NCBI RefSeq assembly: GCF_042139015.1
Contig: NZ_JBHIKY010000017.1
Coordinates: 13,348 to 77,347 of the forward strand
DNA length: 64,000 nt
Direction: 5' to 3'
Source: JBHIKY01 sp042139015
GTDB lineage: Bacteria > Bacillota > Bacilli > Bacillales > Marinococcaceae
The notes beneath the pieces are model-generated. The model was not told where the DNA came from. It did not search any database and saw only the letters and a list, made by a program, of their open reading frames with translations. How positions within the stretch are numbered: position 1 is the stretch's first letter; each line of letters opens with the position of its first letter. Shown here piece after piece: positions 17,450 through 24,041 of this stretch. The position numbers and the translations under genes are program-made.

Positions 17450-17668
17450 CTATTCTGGTTGATGATCTTCGTATACGTGATATAAAAATAAGTCATGAAG
17501 CCCCGCTTCCAGTTTTTCGTGCTCAGCAGGAACAGAGCCATTCCAATCAATCGTACCATCCATATTATAAATTCCAGTGAAATAAGTGCCTTTAAAATAA
17601 AAAGAAAAGCTCCATTCTTTTCTGACCAAGTTGTTTATACGTTCTGCCCATTGAAAATGGCTGATCAT
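17450..17668 (-). CDS. yheE: YheE family protein (DUF5342)
   Basis: A 72-residue protein equal in length to B. subtilis YheE. Begins MISHFQWAERINNLVRKEW and contains the conserved core FYFKGTYFTGIYNMDGTIDWNG. No signal peptide or membrane helix. The ATG is preceded by AGGAGGGG at 7-8 nt, whereas a longer open frame reaching 17965 has no start signal and overlaps the divergent yheB. Neighbours yheB and yheA are also adjacent in B. subtilis. Function unknown. Confidence 0.75.
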   Translation of the reverse strand: MISHFQWAERINNLVRKEWSFSFYFKGTYFTGIYNMDGTIDWNGSVPAEHEKLEAGLHDLFLYHVYEDHQPE

Positions 17669-17816
17669 ACTTAGGCCCCTCCTGAAAAATAGTATATCCC
17701 TATCGTAGCATAGGTAAGGCACACTCAACAGCTTCTTCTTGCCGTATATTAGTCGAGTTGGTAAAGTAAGAATGATTGTTATAAAAAGCATGTGGAATGC
17801 CAAAAGGGGATTTTGT

Positions 17817-18956
17817 ATGAATGCACTTTTAATACTTTTCATTATGATGGCAATTGGGGCAGCGATTGGTGGTATCACCAATTTTTTAGCAATAAAAATG
17901 CTGTTCCGTCCATATAAAGCAATATATCTGGGAAGCTGGAGAGTACCTTTCACTCCAGGACTCATCCCAAAAAGAAGAGCAGCTCTGGCAGATCAAATGG
18001 GCAGAATGGTGGTTACCCACCTGCTTACCCCAGAGGGAATCACTCAAAAAATTGGAGAGCAGGACTTTCAGGATAAAATGATTTCTTGGGCACGACGTGA
18101 AATTAAAAGAATGACTTTATCAGAAAGATCTATTGAAGAGTTAATTAATCAATACTTTCAAACAGGCAGTATCAGGCTTAAGATAAAAGATAGCACAGAG
18201 CAATATATTTACGAAAAAATTGATAAATATATGAAAGAAAATAAAGACGCAGCTTTAAAAGAGGCAGTTCCGCCAGGGCTCAAAGATAAAGTCAACAAAC
18301 TTATACCTGAGCTGTCACTGATGATAACGGAAAAAGGCTCTGCTTATTTTCAAAGTGAAGCAGGCAGACAGCAGCTGTATGTGTTATTAAGAAAATTTCT
18401 TAACGGAAAAGGGTCGATGTTTAATTTTTTAGGTTCCATGTTCGGTGAAGAAAAGATTGTAGAAAAGCTGCAGCCTGAGATCGTAAAATTTTTCGAAGAT
18501 CCTGCGTCAGAAATGTTTATCAGACAATATATACAAATGGAATGGGAGAAACTTCAGGAGCAGCCATTCAGTATAGTATCTCCATACGTAGACGCTGACA
18601 AAATATCCGGCAGAGCAGCTGAAGTCATAGATAAGGAAATTCCTATTATGAAACTGCTCGAAACACCACTCCGTGATTGGGTGCCGCGGTATGAAGACAA
18701 AATTCTTAATAAATGGCTTCCTTCTTTTTCATTATTAATCCAAAATTTCCTGGGTAAACGCCTGCATTTATTTTTTGAGGAATTAAACCTGCAGGAGGTA
18801 GTAAAGCAGCAGGTTAATGCTTTTTCCGTCGGCAGGCTGGAGGTTATGGTACTTTCCATCTCTGCAAGGGAATTCAAAATGATCACGTACCTCGGTGGAT
18901 TTCTCGGGGGAACAGTTGGTCTGCTGCAGGGAATATTCGTTTTAATTTTCATGTAA
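17817..18956 (+). CDS. yheB: DUF445 family membrane protein YheB
   Basis: Conserved DUF445 protein of 379 aa with membrane segments at both ends: about residues 2-24 (LLILFIMMAIGAAIGGITNFLAIKM) and the last 20 residues (FLGGTVGLLQGIFVLIFM). The stretch GGITNFLAIKMLFRPY near the start is the family hallmark, followed by PFTPGLIPKRR. The middle is a long soluble helical domain. AAAAGGGGA at 17802-17810 supports this ATG over the open frame from 17739. In B. subtilis the protein is found in spores; its biochemical role is unknown. yheA follows after about 100 nt. Confidence 0.87.
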   Translation: MNALLILFIMMAIGAAIGGITNFLAIKMLFRPYKAIYLGSWRVPFTPGLIPKRRAALADQMGRMVVTHLLTPEGITQKIGEQDFQDKMISWARREIKRMTLSERSIEELINQYFQTGSIRLKIKDSTEQYIYEKIDKYMKENKDAALKEAVPPGLKDKVNKLIPELSLMITEKGSAYFQSEAGRQQLYVLLRKFLNGKGSMFNFLGSMFGEEKIVEKLQPEIVKFFEDPASEMFIRQYIQMEWEKLQEQPFSIVSPYVDADKISGRAAEVIDKEIPIMKLLETPLRDWVPRYEDKILNKWLPSFSLLIQNFLGKRLHLFFEELNLQEVVKQQVNAFSVGRLEVMVLSISAREFKMITYLGGFLGGTVGLLQGIFVLIFM

Positions 18957-19054
18957 TGCTGCTGCTGCCTTATTAATTAATTTGTGGTTATGGATGCATG
19001 AGTATTTTATTCGTGTTATGCTCGTTGAAGATTGTTTAAAGGAGGTCCTGAAAA

Positions 19055-19417
19055 ATGGCCAATATTTATGACAAAGCACACGAACTGTCCCGTACTCTTC
19101 GAGACAGTGATGAATTCCAGAATTTAAGAAATCTTCACGCTCAGGTAGAAGAGGATGAAGTTGCAAAAAGAATGTTAGATAATTTCCGTAATGTTCAGCT
19201 GGAGCTTCAGCAAAAACAGATGCAGGGCCAGCAGCCATCTGAAGATGAAATAACCCAGGCGCAGAAACAATTTGAAATGGTTCAGCAGCATGAGGTTATC
19301 TCAAAATTAATGGAAGAAGAACAAAAAATGAGCACAGTTATTGGTGATTTAAACAAAATCATTACTGAACCGCTCGAAGATCTTTATGGTGTACCTGAAG
19401 ATCAGCAAGGCCAGTAA
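19055..19417 (+). CDS. yheA: YlbF/YmcA family protein YheA
   Basis: UPF0342/YlbF-like helical protein, 120 aa, with long amphipathic helices and a Gln-rich middle (ELQQKQMQGQQPSEDE, residues about 52-67). Relatives YlbF, YmcA and YaaT form a complex that affects RNase Y activity, competence and sporulation in B. subtilis; YheA itself is structurally related but its role is not defined. The ATG follows AAAGGAGG. Probably in one transcription unit with yheB, closed by the terminator at 19428. Confidence 0.87.
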   Translation: MANIYDKAHELSRTLRDSDEFQNLRNLHAQVEEDEVAKRMLDNFRNVQLELQQKQMQGQQPSEDEITQAQKQFEMVQQHEVISKLMEEEQKMSTVIGDLNKIITEPLEDLYGVPEDQQGQ

Positions 19418-19427
19418 AAGCTTATCC

Positions 19428-19455
19428 AGCCTGCAGCGACTGCTGCAGGCTTTTC
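19428..19455 (+). terminator. Terminator after yheA
   Basis: AGCCTGCAG (19428-19436) pairs perfectly with CTGCAGGCT (19443-19451), followed by TTTCTG. Confidence 0.8.
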
Positions 19456-19525
19456 TGTTCTAAAGTGGGTCAGGCTGACATAAACCTAATGGCAAAGGCT
19501 AAGCTTCAGGGAGGGGTATGACAAC

Positions 19526-20365
19526 ATGACATATCGATTGCTGGCAATGAGTATTGATGGCGTGCTGCTCAAGTCGAATGATAGGATCTCAAAAGAAACT
19601 AAAGAAGCGCTTGATTTTGTCCGGAACAAGGGTGTCTACACAGTTCTTGTGACAAATAGGAGTTTCACATCAGCAAAAAAAGTAGCAAAAAGTTTAAAAT
19701 TAAACCAGGAGATGGTCGTACACGGGGGAGCGATGCTGGCTACGATGTCAGGAAGACCGTTGTATGAATCCCGAATGCAGACTGAACTTGTATATGACTT
19801 AACTGAGTTTATGGAACGTTTCCCTTGTAAGATTCAAGTTGAGTCTGAGAATTACGAATGGGAAAATAAACACAGGCAATCAGGGAAGAAGCTTGGAAAA
19901 GTGCAGTTCAGCATTGCAGAAGGTCTTTTTCAGCCTAAAACATACACCTCTCAGATCAGTACGGCTGTATATGAGAAACAGCTGACAGCTCTCCGAGTAT
20001 TCGGTCAATTCGATGATGAACGAAGCGCGGGCGAATGCCGGCAGGAAATTTTAACACGACTTCCTGGAATTTTAGTGGAGCAGCATGCTTCGAATCTTAC
20101 AATTAAACGGGAAGAAGCAACGAAAGAGAATACCCTTGCTTATTTAATGAATGAATTGCGTGTTAAAAATGAAGAAATGATATATATCGGGGCGGGATCC
20201 GGTGATATTCCCGCTCTGGAAATGGCAGGAATAGGCGTAGCTATGGGGCAGTCATCCGCCGCTGTTAAAGAAGAAGCGGACTGGATCACCAGGTCCAGCG
20301 ATCAGGATGGGGTCGCTTATATGGTAAAAGAAGTATTTAGAAAACAAATGAAAGTAGAAGTTTAA
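19526..20365 (+). CDS. yhaX: HAD-superfamily (Cof-like) protein with degenerate catalytic motifs, YhaX-like
   Basis: Cof-type HAD protein of 279 aa with a C2-type cap domain. The fold motifs are clear (SIDGVLLKSND at the N-terminus, VTNRSF as motif II, a Lys in IKREEATKENTL, and DIPALEMAGIGVAMG as motif IV). However, the nucleophile Asp of DxDGT is Ser9 here, the motif Thr is Val13, and motif IV reads GAGSGD instead of GDGxND. Standard phosphatase chemistry is therefore unlikely. It resembles B. subtilis YhaX, a sporulation-expressed protein, both in sequence and in its GVAYMVKE C-terminus. A structural or regulatory role is inferred. Ribosome-binding site GGGAGGGG at about 9 nt. Confidence 0.75.
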   Translation: MTYRLLAMSIDGVLLKSNDRISKETKEALDFVRNKGVYTVLVTNRSFTSAKKVAKSLKLNQEMVVHGGAMLATMSGRPLYESRMQTELVYDLTEFMERFPCKIQVESENYEWENKHRQSGKKLGKVQFSIAEGLFQPKTYTSQISTAVYEKQLTALRVFGQFDDERSAGECRQEILTRLPGILVEQHASNLTIKREEATKENTLAYLMNELRVKNEEMIYIGAGSGDIPALEMAGIGVAMGQSSAAVKEEADWITRSSDQDGVAYMVKEVFRKQMKVEV

Positions 20366-20455
20366 GCAGAAAGTAAGATCTTCAGGCTGTATCCAATACT
20401 TTTGAAAAAATTTAGTCTCCACCACGCGGGTTAAAATCACACTAAAACAAGTCAA

Positions 20456-20498
20456 GGGGCTGTATCAAAAGCTGATTTTAACCTTTTGAAACAGCCCC
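20456..20498 (+). terminator. Hairpin downstream of yhaX, also the left edge of a repeat-bounded segment
   Basis: GGGGCTGTATCAAAAG (20456-20471) pairs with CTTTTGAAACAGCCCC (20483-20498) at 15 of 16 positions, then TGTTTGTT. It probably ends yhaX transcription. The same 16-mer recurs inverted at 21002-21017. Confidence 0.65.
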
Positions 20499-20540
20499 TG
20501 TTTGTTACAATTTAGTTTTCAACATATGCTCCGTCAAAAC

Positions 20541-20636
20541 ACTACGCTTTCCGCGGGCACGGCTCAAGCCTCCCCGGCAGAAAGAACACTGCCTGTAGAG
20601 TCTTAAGACACGTGCTGTCCCGCGACGCACTGGACG
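20541..20636 (-). repeat. Copy 1 of the CGGAAAGCG-core interspersed repeat
   Basis: Read on the minus strand, it ends in a CCCGCGGAAAGCG core preceded by GGCTTGAGCCGTG, homologous to the right halves of the copies at 20779 and 53043. This copy is GC-rich and lies between AT-rich flanks. Confidence 0.5.
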
Positions 20637-20778
20637 TGGCCGCATTTAATCGAATCTTTATAATCATTAAAGATGGACTGTATCAAAAGATGATAATCCA
20701 TTAACTTCATCCCAAAAAATAATGAAGCTGTAGCAAAAGCCCCTTTTTTAGAAAAAATAGTATCCTAAATAGAAGATA

Positions 20779-20903
20779 GCAGGGGACAAGTCCGAAGACT
20801 CCATTGGGAAGAGCAGCGGCTGAAGATCCGCCGGGCGCGGGTTTCGCCCGGTTAGCTGAAGCGCTGCCCACGGAAAGCGAAGGACTTGTCCACTGCTTTT
20901 TTT
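20779..20903 (+). repeat. Copy 2 of the CGGAAAGCG-core repeat, strongly structured
   Basis: An outer stem GCAGGGGACAAGTCC (20779-20793) pairs with GGACTTGTCCACTGC (20882-20896); inside are GCAGCG (20813-20818) with CGCTGC (20862-20867) and CCGGGCG (20831-20837) with CGCCCGG (20845-20851). The conserved CCCACGGAAAGCG core lies unpaired before the right outer arm, and seven T follow. The whole could fold as one RNA with a terminator-like end. Confidence 0.6.
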
Positions 20904-21080
20904 ACCATGCAAAAGGGGCGAGTATCATTTATGATACGCCCCATAACATGTTTTGGTATGATTTTAACCACCAATGTGGGGACTAAGATTTTTTGAGAAG
21001 ACTTTTGATACAGCCCCTGCGAGTCAGCTTGTACACCCCTTACTGTTTCAAACCGACTTATCAAAGATCTGATTTTGCTA

Positions 21081-21260
21081 TTACCTTTGAAATATCAGCA
21101 GTTTGCCGCTTCGGGTCAGCCGGTGTGTCATCGCTGCGCAATTTTCCTCTTCGAGTCTTTGTCTTCCATGAGCAATAGCTTCCTCATCATTATCAAATTC
21201 AAAAGTTGCATTTAGACTCAATTTCCCATCTTTTTGAAATACAGTTAAAAAATAATGCAT
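21081..21260 (-). CDS. yhzD: YhzD-like small protein, 59 aa
   Basis: Reads MHYFLTVFQKDGKLSLNATF, then EFDNDEEAIAHGRQRLEEEN, ending THRLTRSGKLLIFQR. The layout (YxLTVF...G...L...F.A.ND.EA...G...L.E...THR....GKLLLFxR) fits the YhzD-like family (PF14120), recalled rather than searched. GGAGGG lies 6-7 nt before the ATG. In B. subtilis yhzD is near yheA. Function unknown; a single copy of a small alpha/beta protein is likely. It is easily overlooked because of its size. Confidence 0.7.
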   Translation of the reverse strand: MHYFLTVFQKDGKLSLNATFEFDNDEEAIAHGRQRLEEENCAAMTHRLTRSGKLLIFQR

Positions 21261-21272
21261 TTATATCCCTCC

Positions 21273-21290
21273 AGAATGAATGTTCATTCA
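21273..21290. promoter_or_regulatory. Palindrome resembling a FadR (TetR-family) operator
   Basis: AGAATGAATGTTCATTCA has 7-nt inverted arms (GAATGAA / TTCATTC) and agrees at about 16 of 18 positions with the Bacillus FadR consensus TGAATGAMTANTCATTCA. It sits just upstream of the yhzD-like ribosome-binding site and 115 nt from the divergent transglycosylase gene. The match may be fortuitous. Confidence 0.4.
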
Positions 21291-21404
21291 TTTTCTTTAT
21301 TTTACGATGAAAAATACACCGAATCAAGTTTTAAAAAATGTCGAAAAATTGTTGCTGGCTGCATTCTTAATTTTTCTATAAGATGAAGAACAGGAGGTGC
21401 TGAG

Positions 21405-22070
21405 ATGCCTAAAAGAAAGAGAAAACATCCTGTTCTCTCTGTTTTCGTCATGACAGTCACCATTATCGTTATTCTGGGTATCATAATTCACAGCTCCCTT
21501 CCTGAGAGCTTTACAAGGGATCAGTATTATTCCAATGAACAAATACCTGCTGAATTTATTCCAATATATCAAGAAGCAGGCGATGAGTATGATATCTCCT
21601 GGAAGCTGCTTGCAGCAGTGCACCGTGTAGAATCTGTATTCTCCACAATGAGCAGTTTAGAAAGTCCGGCTGGGGCTGTCGGTCATATGCAGTTTATGCC
21701 GTGTACATTCATCGGGTGGAGCTATCCGGGCTGTGCGGAAAAAGGAAGTCTTGATATACCTGAGAATGAGCTGCACGATACTGAACTTATCAAGAATCAC
21801 GGCGGTTATGGTGTAGATGGCAATGGAGACGGTCGTGCTGACCCTTATAATGTAGAGGACGCGATACATTCCGCGGCAAACTTCTTAGCCTCCAATGGAG
21901 CGGCAGAAGGTGATAAAAGACATGCTGTCTATCAATATAACCATGCTGACTGGTATGTGGAAGAGGTTCTTGAATATGAACGAACGTATTATGAAAAATA
22001 CGAATCAGTTCAATCAGAACAAACAACAGGGATAAATAAAATAATTTGGAACATGATATTCGCCCGCTGA
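21405..22070 (+). CDS. Membrane-anchored lytic transglycosylase
   Basis: Peptidoglycan lytic transglycosylase with a lysozyme-like fold. Residues 10-30 (VLSVFVMTVTIIVILGIII) form an N-terminal membrane anchor after a basic KRKRKH head, so the catalytic domain faces the wall. The catalytic Glu is Glu76 in AAVHRVES; AVGHMQFMPCTF and the acidic DGNGDGRADPYNVEDAI, typical of this subfamily, follow. 221 aa. The ATG has CAGGAGGTG upstream. The Gly/Tyr-rich gene starts 33 nt later, so they may share a transcript. TGTCGAA at 21339-21345, matching a Spo0A box, lies about 60 nt upstream but is unproven. Confidence 0.82.
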   Translation: MPKRKRKHPVLSVFVMTVTIIVILGIIIHSSLPESFTRDQYYSNEQIPAEFIPIYQEAGDEYDISWKLLAAVHRVESVFSTMSSLESPAGAVGHMQFMPCTFIGWSYPGCAEKGSLDIPENELHDTELIKNHGGYGVDGNGDGRADPYNVEDAIHSAANFLASNGAAEGDKRHAVYQYNHADWYVEEVLEYERTYYEKYESVQSEQTTGINKIIWNMIFAR

Positions 22071-22103
22071 ATACGATGAAAATTAAAAGGAGGCGGGCGA
22101 AGC

Positions 22104-22550
22104 ATGAACAATATGAACATGTACAATTTATGTCATCAACATATAGGGAAATATGTGAATGTCAAAACAAATGACAATGGCGAATATAATGGAATTGTTG
22201 AAGGCGTGGACGCAAACAACGTATATTTAATGGTTCCAGAGCACGATAATAATTACTCAGGCATGACTGCCGGAATGGCAAACAATAATCAGAATATGGC
22301 CGGAATGGCAAACAATAATCAGAATATGGCCGGCATGGGTAATAACTATAAAGTGCACGGTATGATGAAAAAGTCATGCGGATGCGGTTGTGGAAACAGC
22401 AGACAGCGCCAATTTTTCGGAGGTTATGGAGGATACGGCGGATACGGTGGTTACCCAGGATATAATCCTTATCCAGGCCAGGGGTTCCGACGGCTCATTC
22501 TGCCGCTTACTGCGTTAGTCGCTCTTTCTGCTCTTCCCTATTGGTATTAA
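22104..22550 (+). CDS. Gly/Tyr/Asn-rich putative spore-surface or LSm-like protein
   Basis: A 148-residue protein in four parts: an N-terminal domain HIGKYVNVKTNDNGEYNGIV, which recalls a short SH3/LSm-like barrel; tandem GMANNNQNMA decapeptides; a Cys cluster (KKSCGCGCGN) and Gly-Gly-Tyr repeats; and a hydrophobic end FRRLILPLTALVALSALPYW. The composition is like that of spore coat or outer-layer proteins of Bacillaceae, but no named family was recognised. AAAGGAGG precedes the ATG at about 9 nt. It probably shares a transcript with the transglycosylase and ends at the terminator at 22557. Confidence 0.65.
   Translation: MNNMNMYNLCHQHIGKYVNVKTNDNGEYNGIVEGVDANNVYLMVPEHDNNYSGMTAGMANNNQNMAGMANNNQNMAGMGNNYKVHGMMKKSCGCGCGNSRQRQFFGGYGGYGGYGGYPGYNPYPGQGFRRLILPLTALVALSALPYWY
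22272..22331 (+). repeat. Perfect 30-bp tandem duplication inside the Gly/Tyr-rich gene
   Basis: Two identical, directly adjacent 30-nt units (22272-22301 and 22302-22331), in frame, each encoding the decapeptide unit GMANNNQNMA. Identity at the nucleotide level implies recent duplication or ongoing slippage. Confidence 0.85.
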
Positions 22551-22556
22551 TATATG

Positions 22557-22600
22557 AAAAACCTTAGAGGCTTACCTTGGTCTCTGGGGTTTTATTATTT
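22557..22600 (+). terminator. Terminator after the Gly/Tyr-rich gene
   Basis: A 13-pair stem, AAAAACCTTAGAG (22557-22569) with CTCTGGGGTTTT (22582-22593, two G-T pairs), then a T-rich run. The remaining sequence to 22750 shows no gene. Confidence 0.75.
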
Positions 22601-22752
22601 TTTAATAACTTTCATATCGATTAGAGCGGCATCTGCTGGCTGACAAGGCAAATAGAAGGAACTCTCTTGTTAAATGCAGGTGGTTTGGTGAGGTTGGTTT
22701 AACAGACCAGATTGTAAATTACGGTGTTATTCAATGGTTCATCCTAAGTTTT

Positions 22753-22761
22753 TGATATAAT
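22753..22761 (+). promoter_or_regulatory. Extended -10 promoter of yhaO
   Basis: TGATATAAT is a perfect -10 with the extended TGn element, 32 nt upstream of the yhaO start. No good -35 is seen at the usual distance. Confidence 0.5.
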
Positions 22762-22793
22762 AGTAATTAAAATAATAAACGGAGGCAACTTAT

Positions 22794-24041
22794 ATGGATT
22801 CGCTTACATTCATCCATGCTGCTGACCTGCATCTTGGTTCTACTGTCCCTGAAGCGTATCTTGCCTCGGACAGAGATATGAAAACAAAACTAGAAAACAG
22901 CGGCCGCAGAGCAATCGAAAAGATGGTGGATAATGCTATTACAAGTTCTGTAGATTTTATTATCCTGGCAGGCGATTTATTTGATCAGCAAAATCGAAGC
23001 ATAAAAAGTCAGCTTTACTTAAAAAAACAATTTGAGCGTCTTCATAATAATAATATCTCAGTTTATATTGTTTTTGGTAATCATGACCCGGTCAACGAAG
23101 ATTATTTTTCAATGAATTGGCCGGATAATGTAAACATATTTGACACGAAGCCGGAGCTTAAAATATTTTATAAAGGTAATAAAGCGGCTGCACATCTTTA
23201 TGGATGCAGCTATCCAAGATCTTCTTTTAAAGAAAACATTGCAGCAGGCTATTTGCGAAAAGAAGGGGCGCCATATCATATCGGAATTTTGCATGGGCAG
23301 CTGCGGCAAAATCACGATCATTTACCATACGCTCCATTTGATCTCCAGGATTTAACAGCAAAGCATTTTGACTATTGGGCACTCGGTCACATACATAAAC
23401 GCTTACAGTTAGCTGAAAATATCTGTTATCCAGGCAGTATACAAGGACGTTCAAAAAAAGAAACAGGGGAAAAAGGATATTTATTAATTTCCTTAAATCC
23501 AGTGGGAACTTCCGTCACATTTCATCCGGCTGCAGATATTGCGTTTGAGAGACTTATTGTCGATACCACCTCTTGTTCAGGGGTTGACGATCTGACTGAG
23601 GCTGTTTTCAAGGCATCTGAAAAGTTTCTAAATAGAACTGAAGCCGGCTTCTGGATAGAATTGCAATTAACAGGGTGCAGTATACAGGGTGTTCAATTAA
23701 AAGATGAAGAGGCAGAAGCGGAATGGCTGGAAGTGCTGAATGAATCAGGGAAGGAGGAAACACCTTTCCTATATTTTTACAATATAATAAATAATGTCAA
23801 AAGTATTTCCCAGCTAAATAGTGAAGCTCCACCATTTCTTATAGATATTGAGCGAGCGGCAGAAGAAATTAGGGACGATAAAACAGTTCTTGAAAAACAT
23901 TGGAAAGAGCTCTTACAGCATTCGGCCGCTAGAAAATATATGGCTTCCATTCCAGAGTCTGAGAAAGATAAACTAATCGAGGAAGCACATCAATGGATTG
24001 TAGACTCCTGGTGGAGGAGGGAAAACCATGAAGATAATTAG
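22794..24041 (+). CDS. yhaO: DNA repair exonuclease, SbcD/Mre11-like (YhaO)
   Basis: Metallophosphoesterase of the SbcD/Mre11 group, 415 aa, which works with the following SMC-like ATPase on DNA ends or hairpins. The phosphodiesterase motifs are complete: DLHLGS (motif I), AGDLFDQ (II), GNHDP (III), HGQ and GHIHKR for the later metal-binding His residues. B. subtilis YhaO has the same length and the same partner YhaN. The stop overlaps the start of yhaN by 14 nt, implying coupled translation. It differs from the separate, housekeeping SbcD by its longer C-terminus. Confidence 0.88.
   Translation: MDSLTFIHAADLHLGSTVPEAYLASDRDMKTKLENSGRRAIEKMVDNAITSSVDFIILAGDLFDQQNRSIKSQLYLKKQFERLHNNNISVYIVFGNHDPVNEDYFSMNWPDNVNIFDTKPELKIFYKGNKAAAHLYGCSYPRSSFKENIAAGYLRKEGAPYHIGILHGQLRQNHDHLPYAPFDLQDLTAKHFDYWALGHIHKRLQLAENICYPGSIQGRSKKETGEKGYLLISLNPVGTSVTFHPAADIAFERLIVDTTSCSGVDDLTEAVFKASEKFLNRTEAGFWIELQLTGCSIQGVQLKDEEAEAEWLEVLNESGKEETPFLYFYNIINNVKSISQLNSEAPPFLIDIERAAEEIRDDKTVLEKHWKELLQHSAARKYMASIPESEKDKLIEEAHQWIVDSWWRRENHEDN

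Larger units (their letters stand above)
20456..21017. repeat. Segment bounded by 16-bp perfect inverted repeats; no gene inside
   Basis: GGGGCTGTATCAAAAG at 20456-20471 is matched exactly in inverse orientation at 21002-21017. Variants of the core GCTGTATCAAAAG occur inside at 20677-20689 and 20727-20739. The segment holds two copies of a structured repeat (20541-20636 and 20779-20903) and no frame with a ribosome-binding site. It looks like a nest of miniature repeats or a non-autonomous mobile element, rather than a degraded gene. No target-site duplication is evident. Confidence 0.55.

Noticed and set aside
20804..21178. Short frames (60-61 codons) inside the repeat nest
   Set aside because: They consist of repeat sequence with stable stems and lack ribosome-binding sites.
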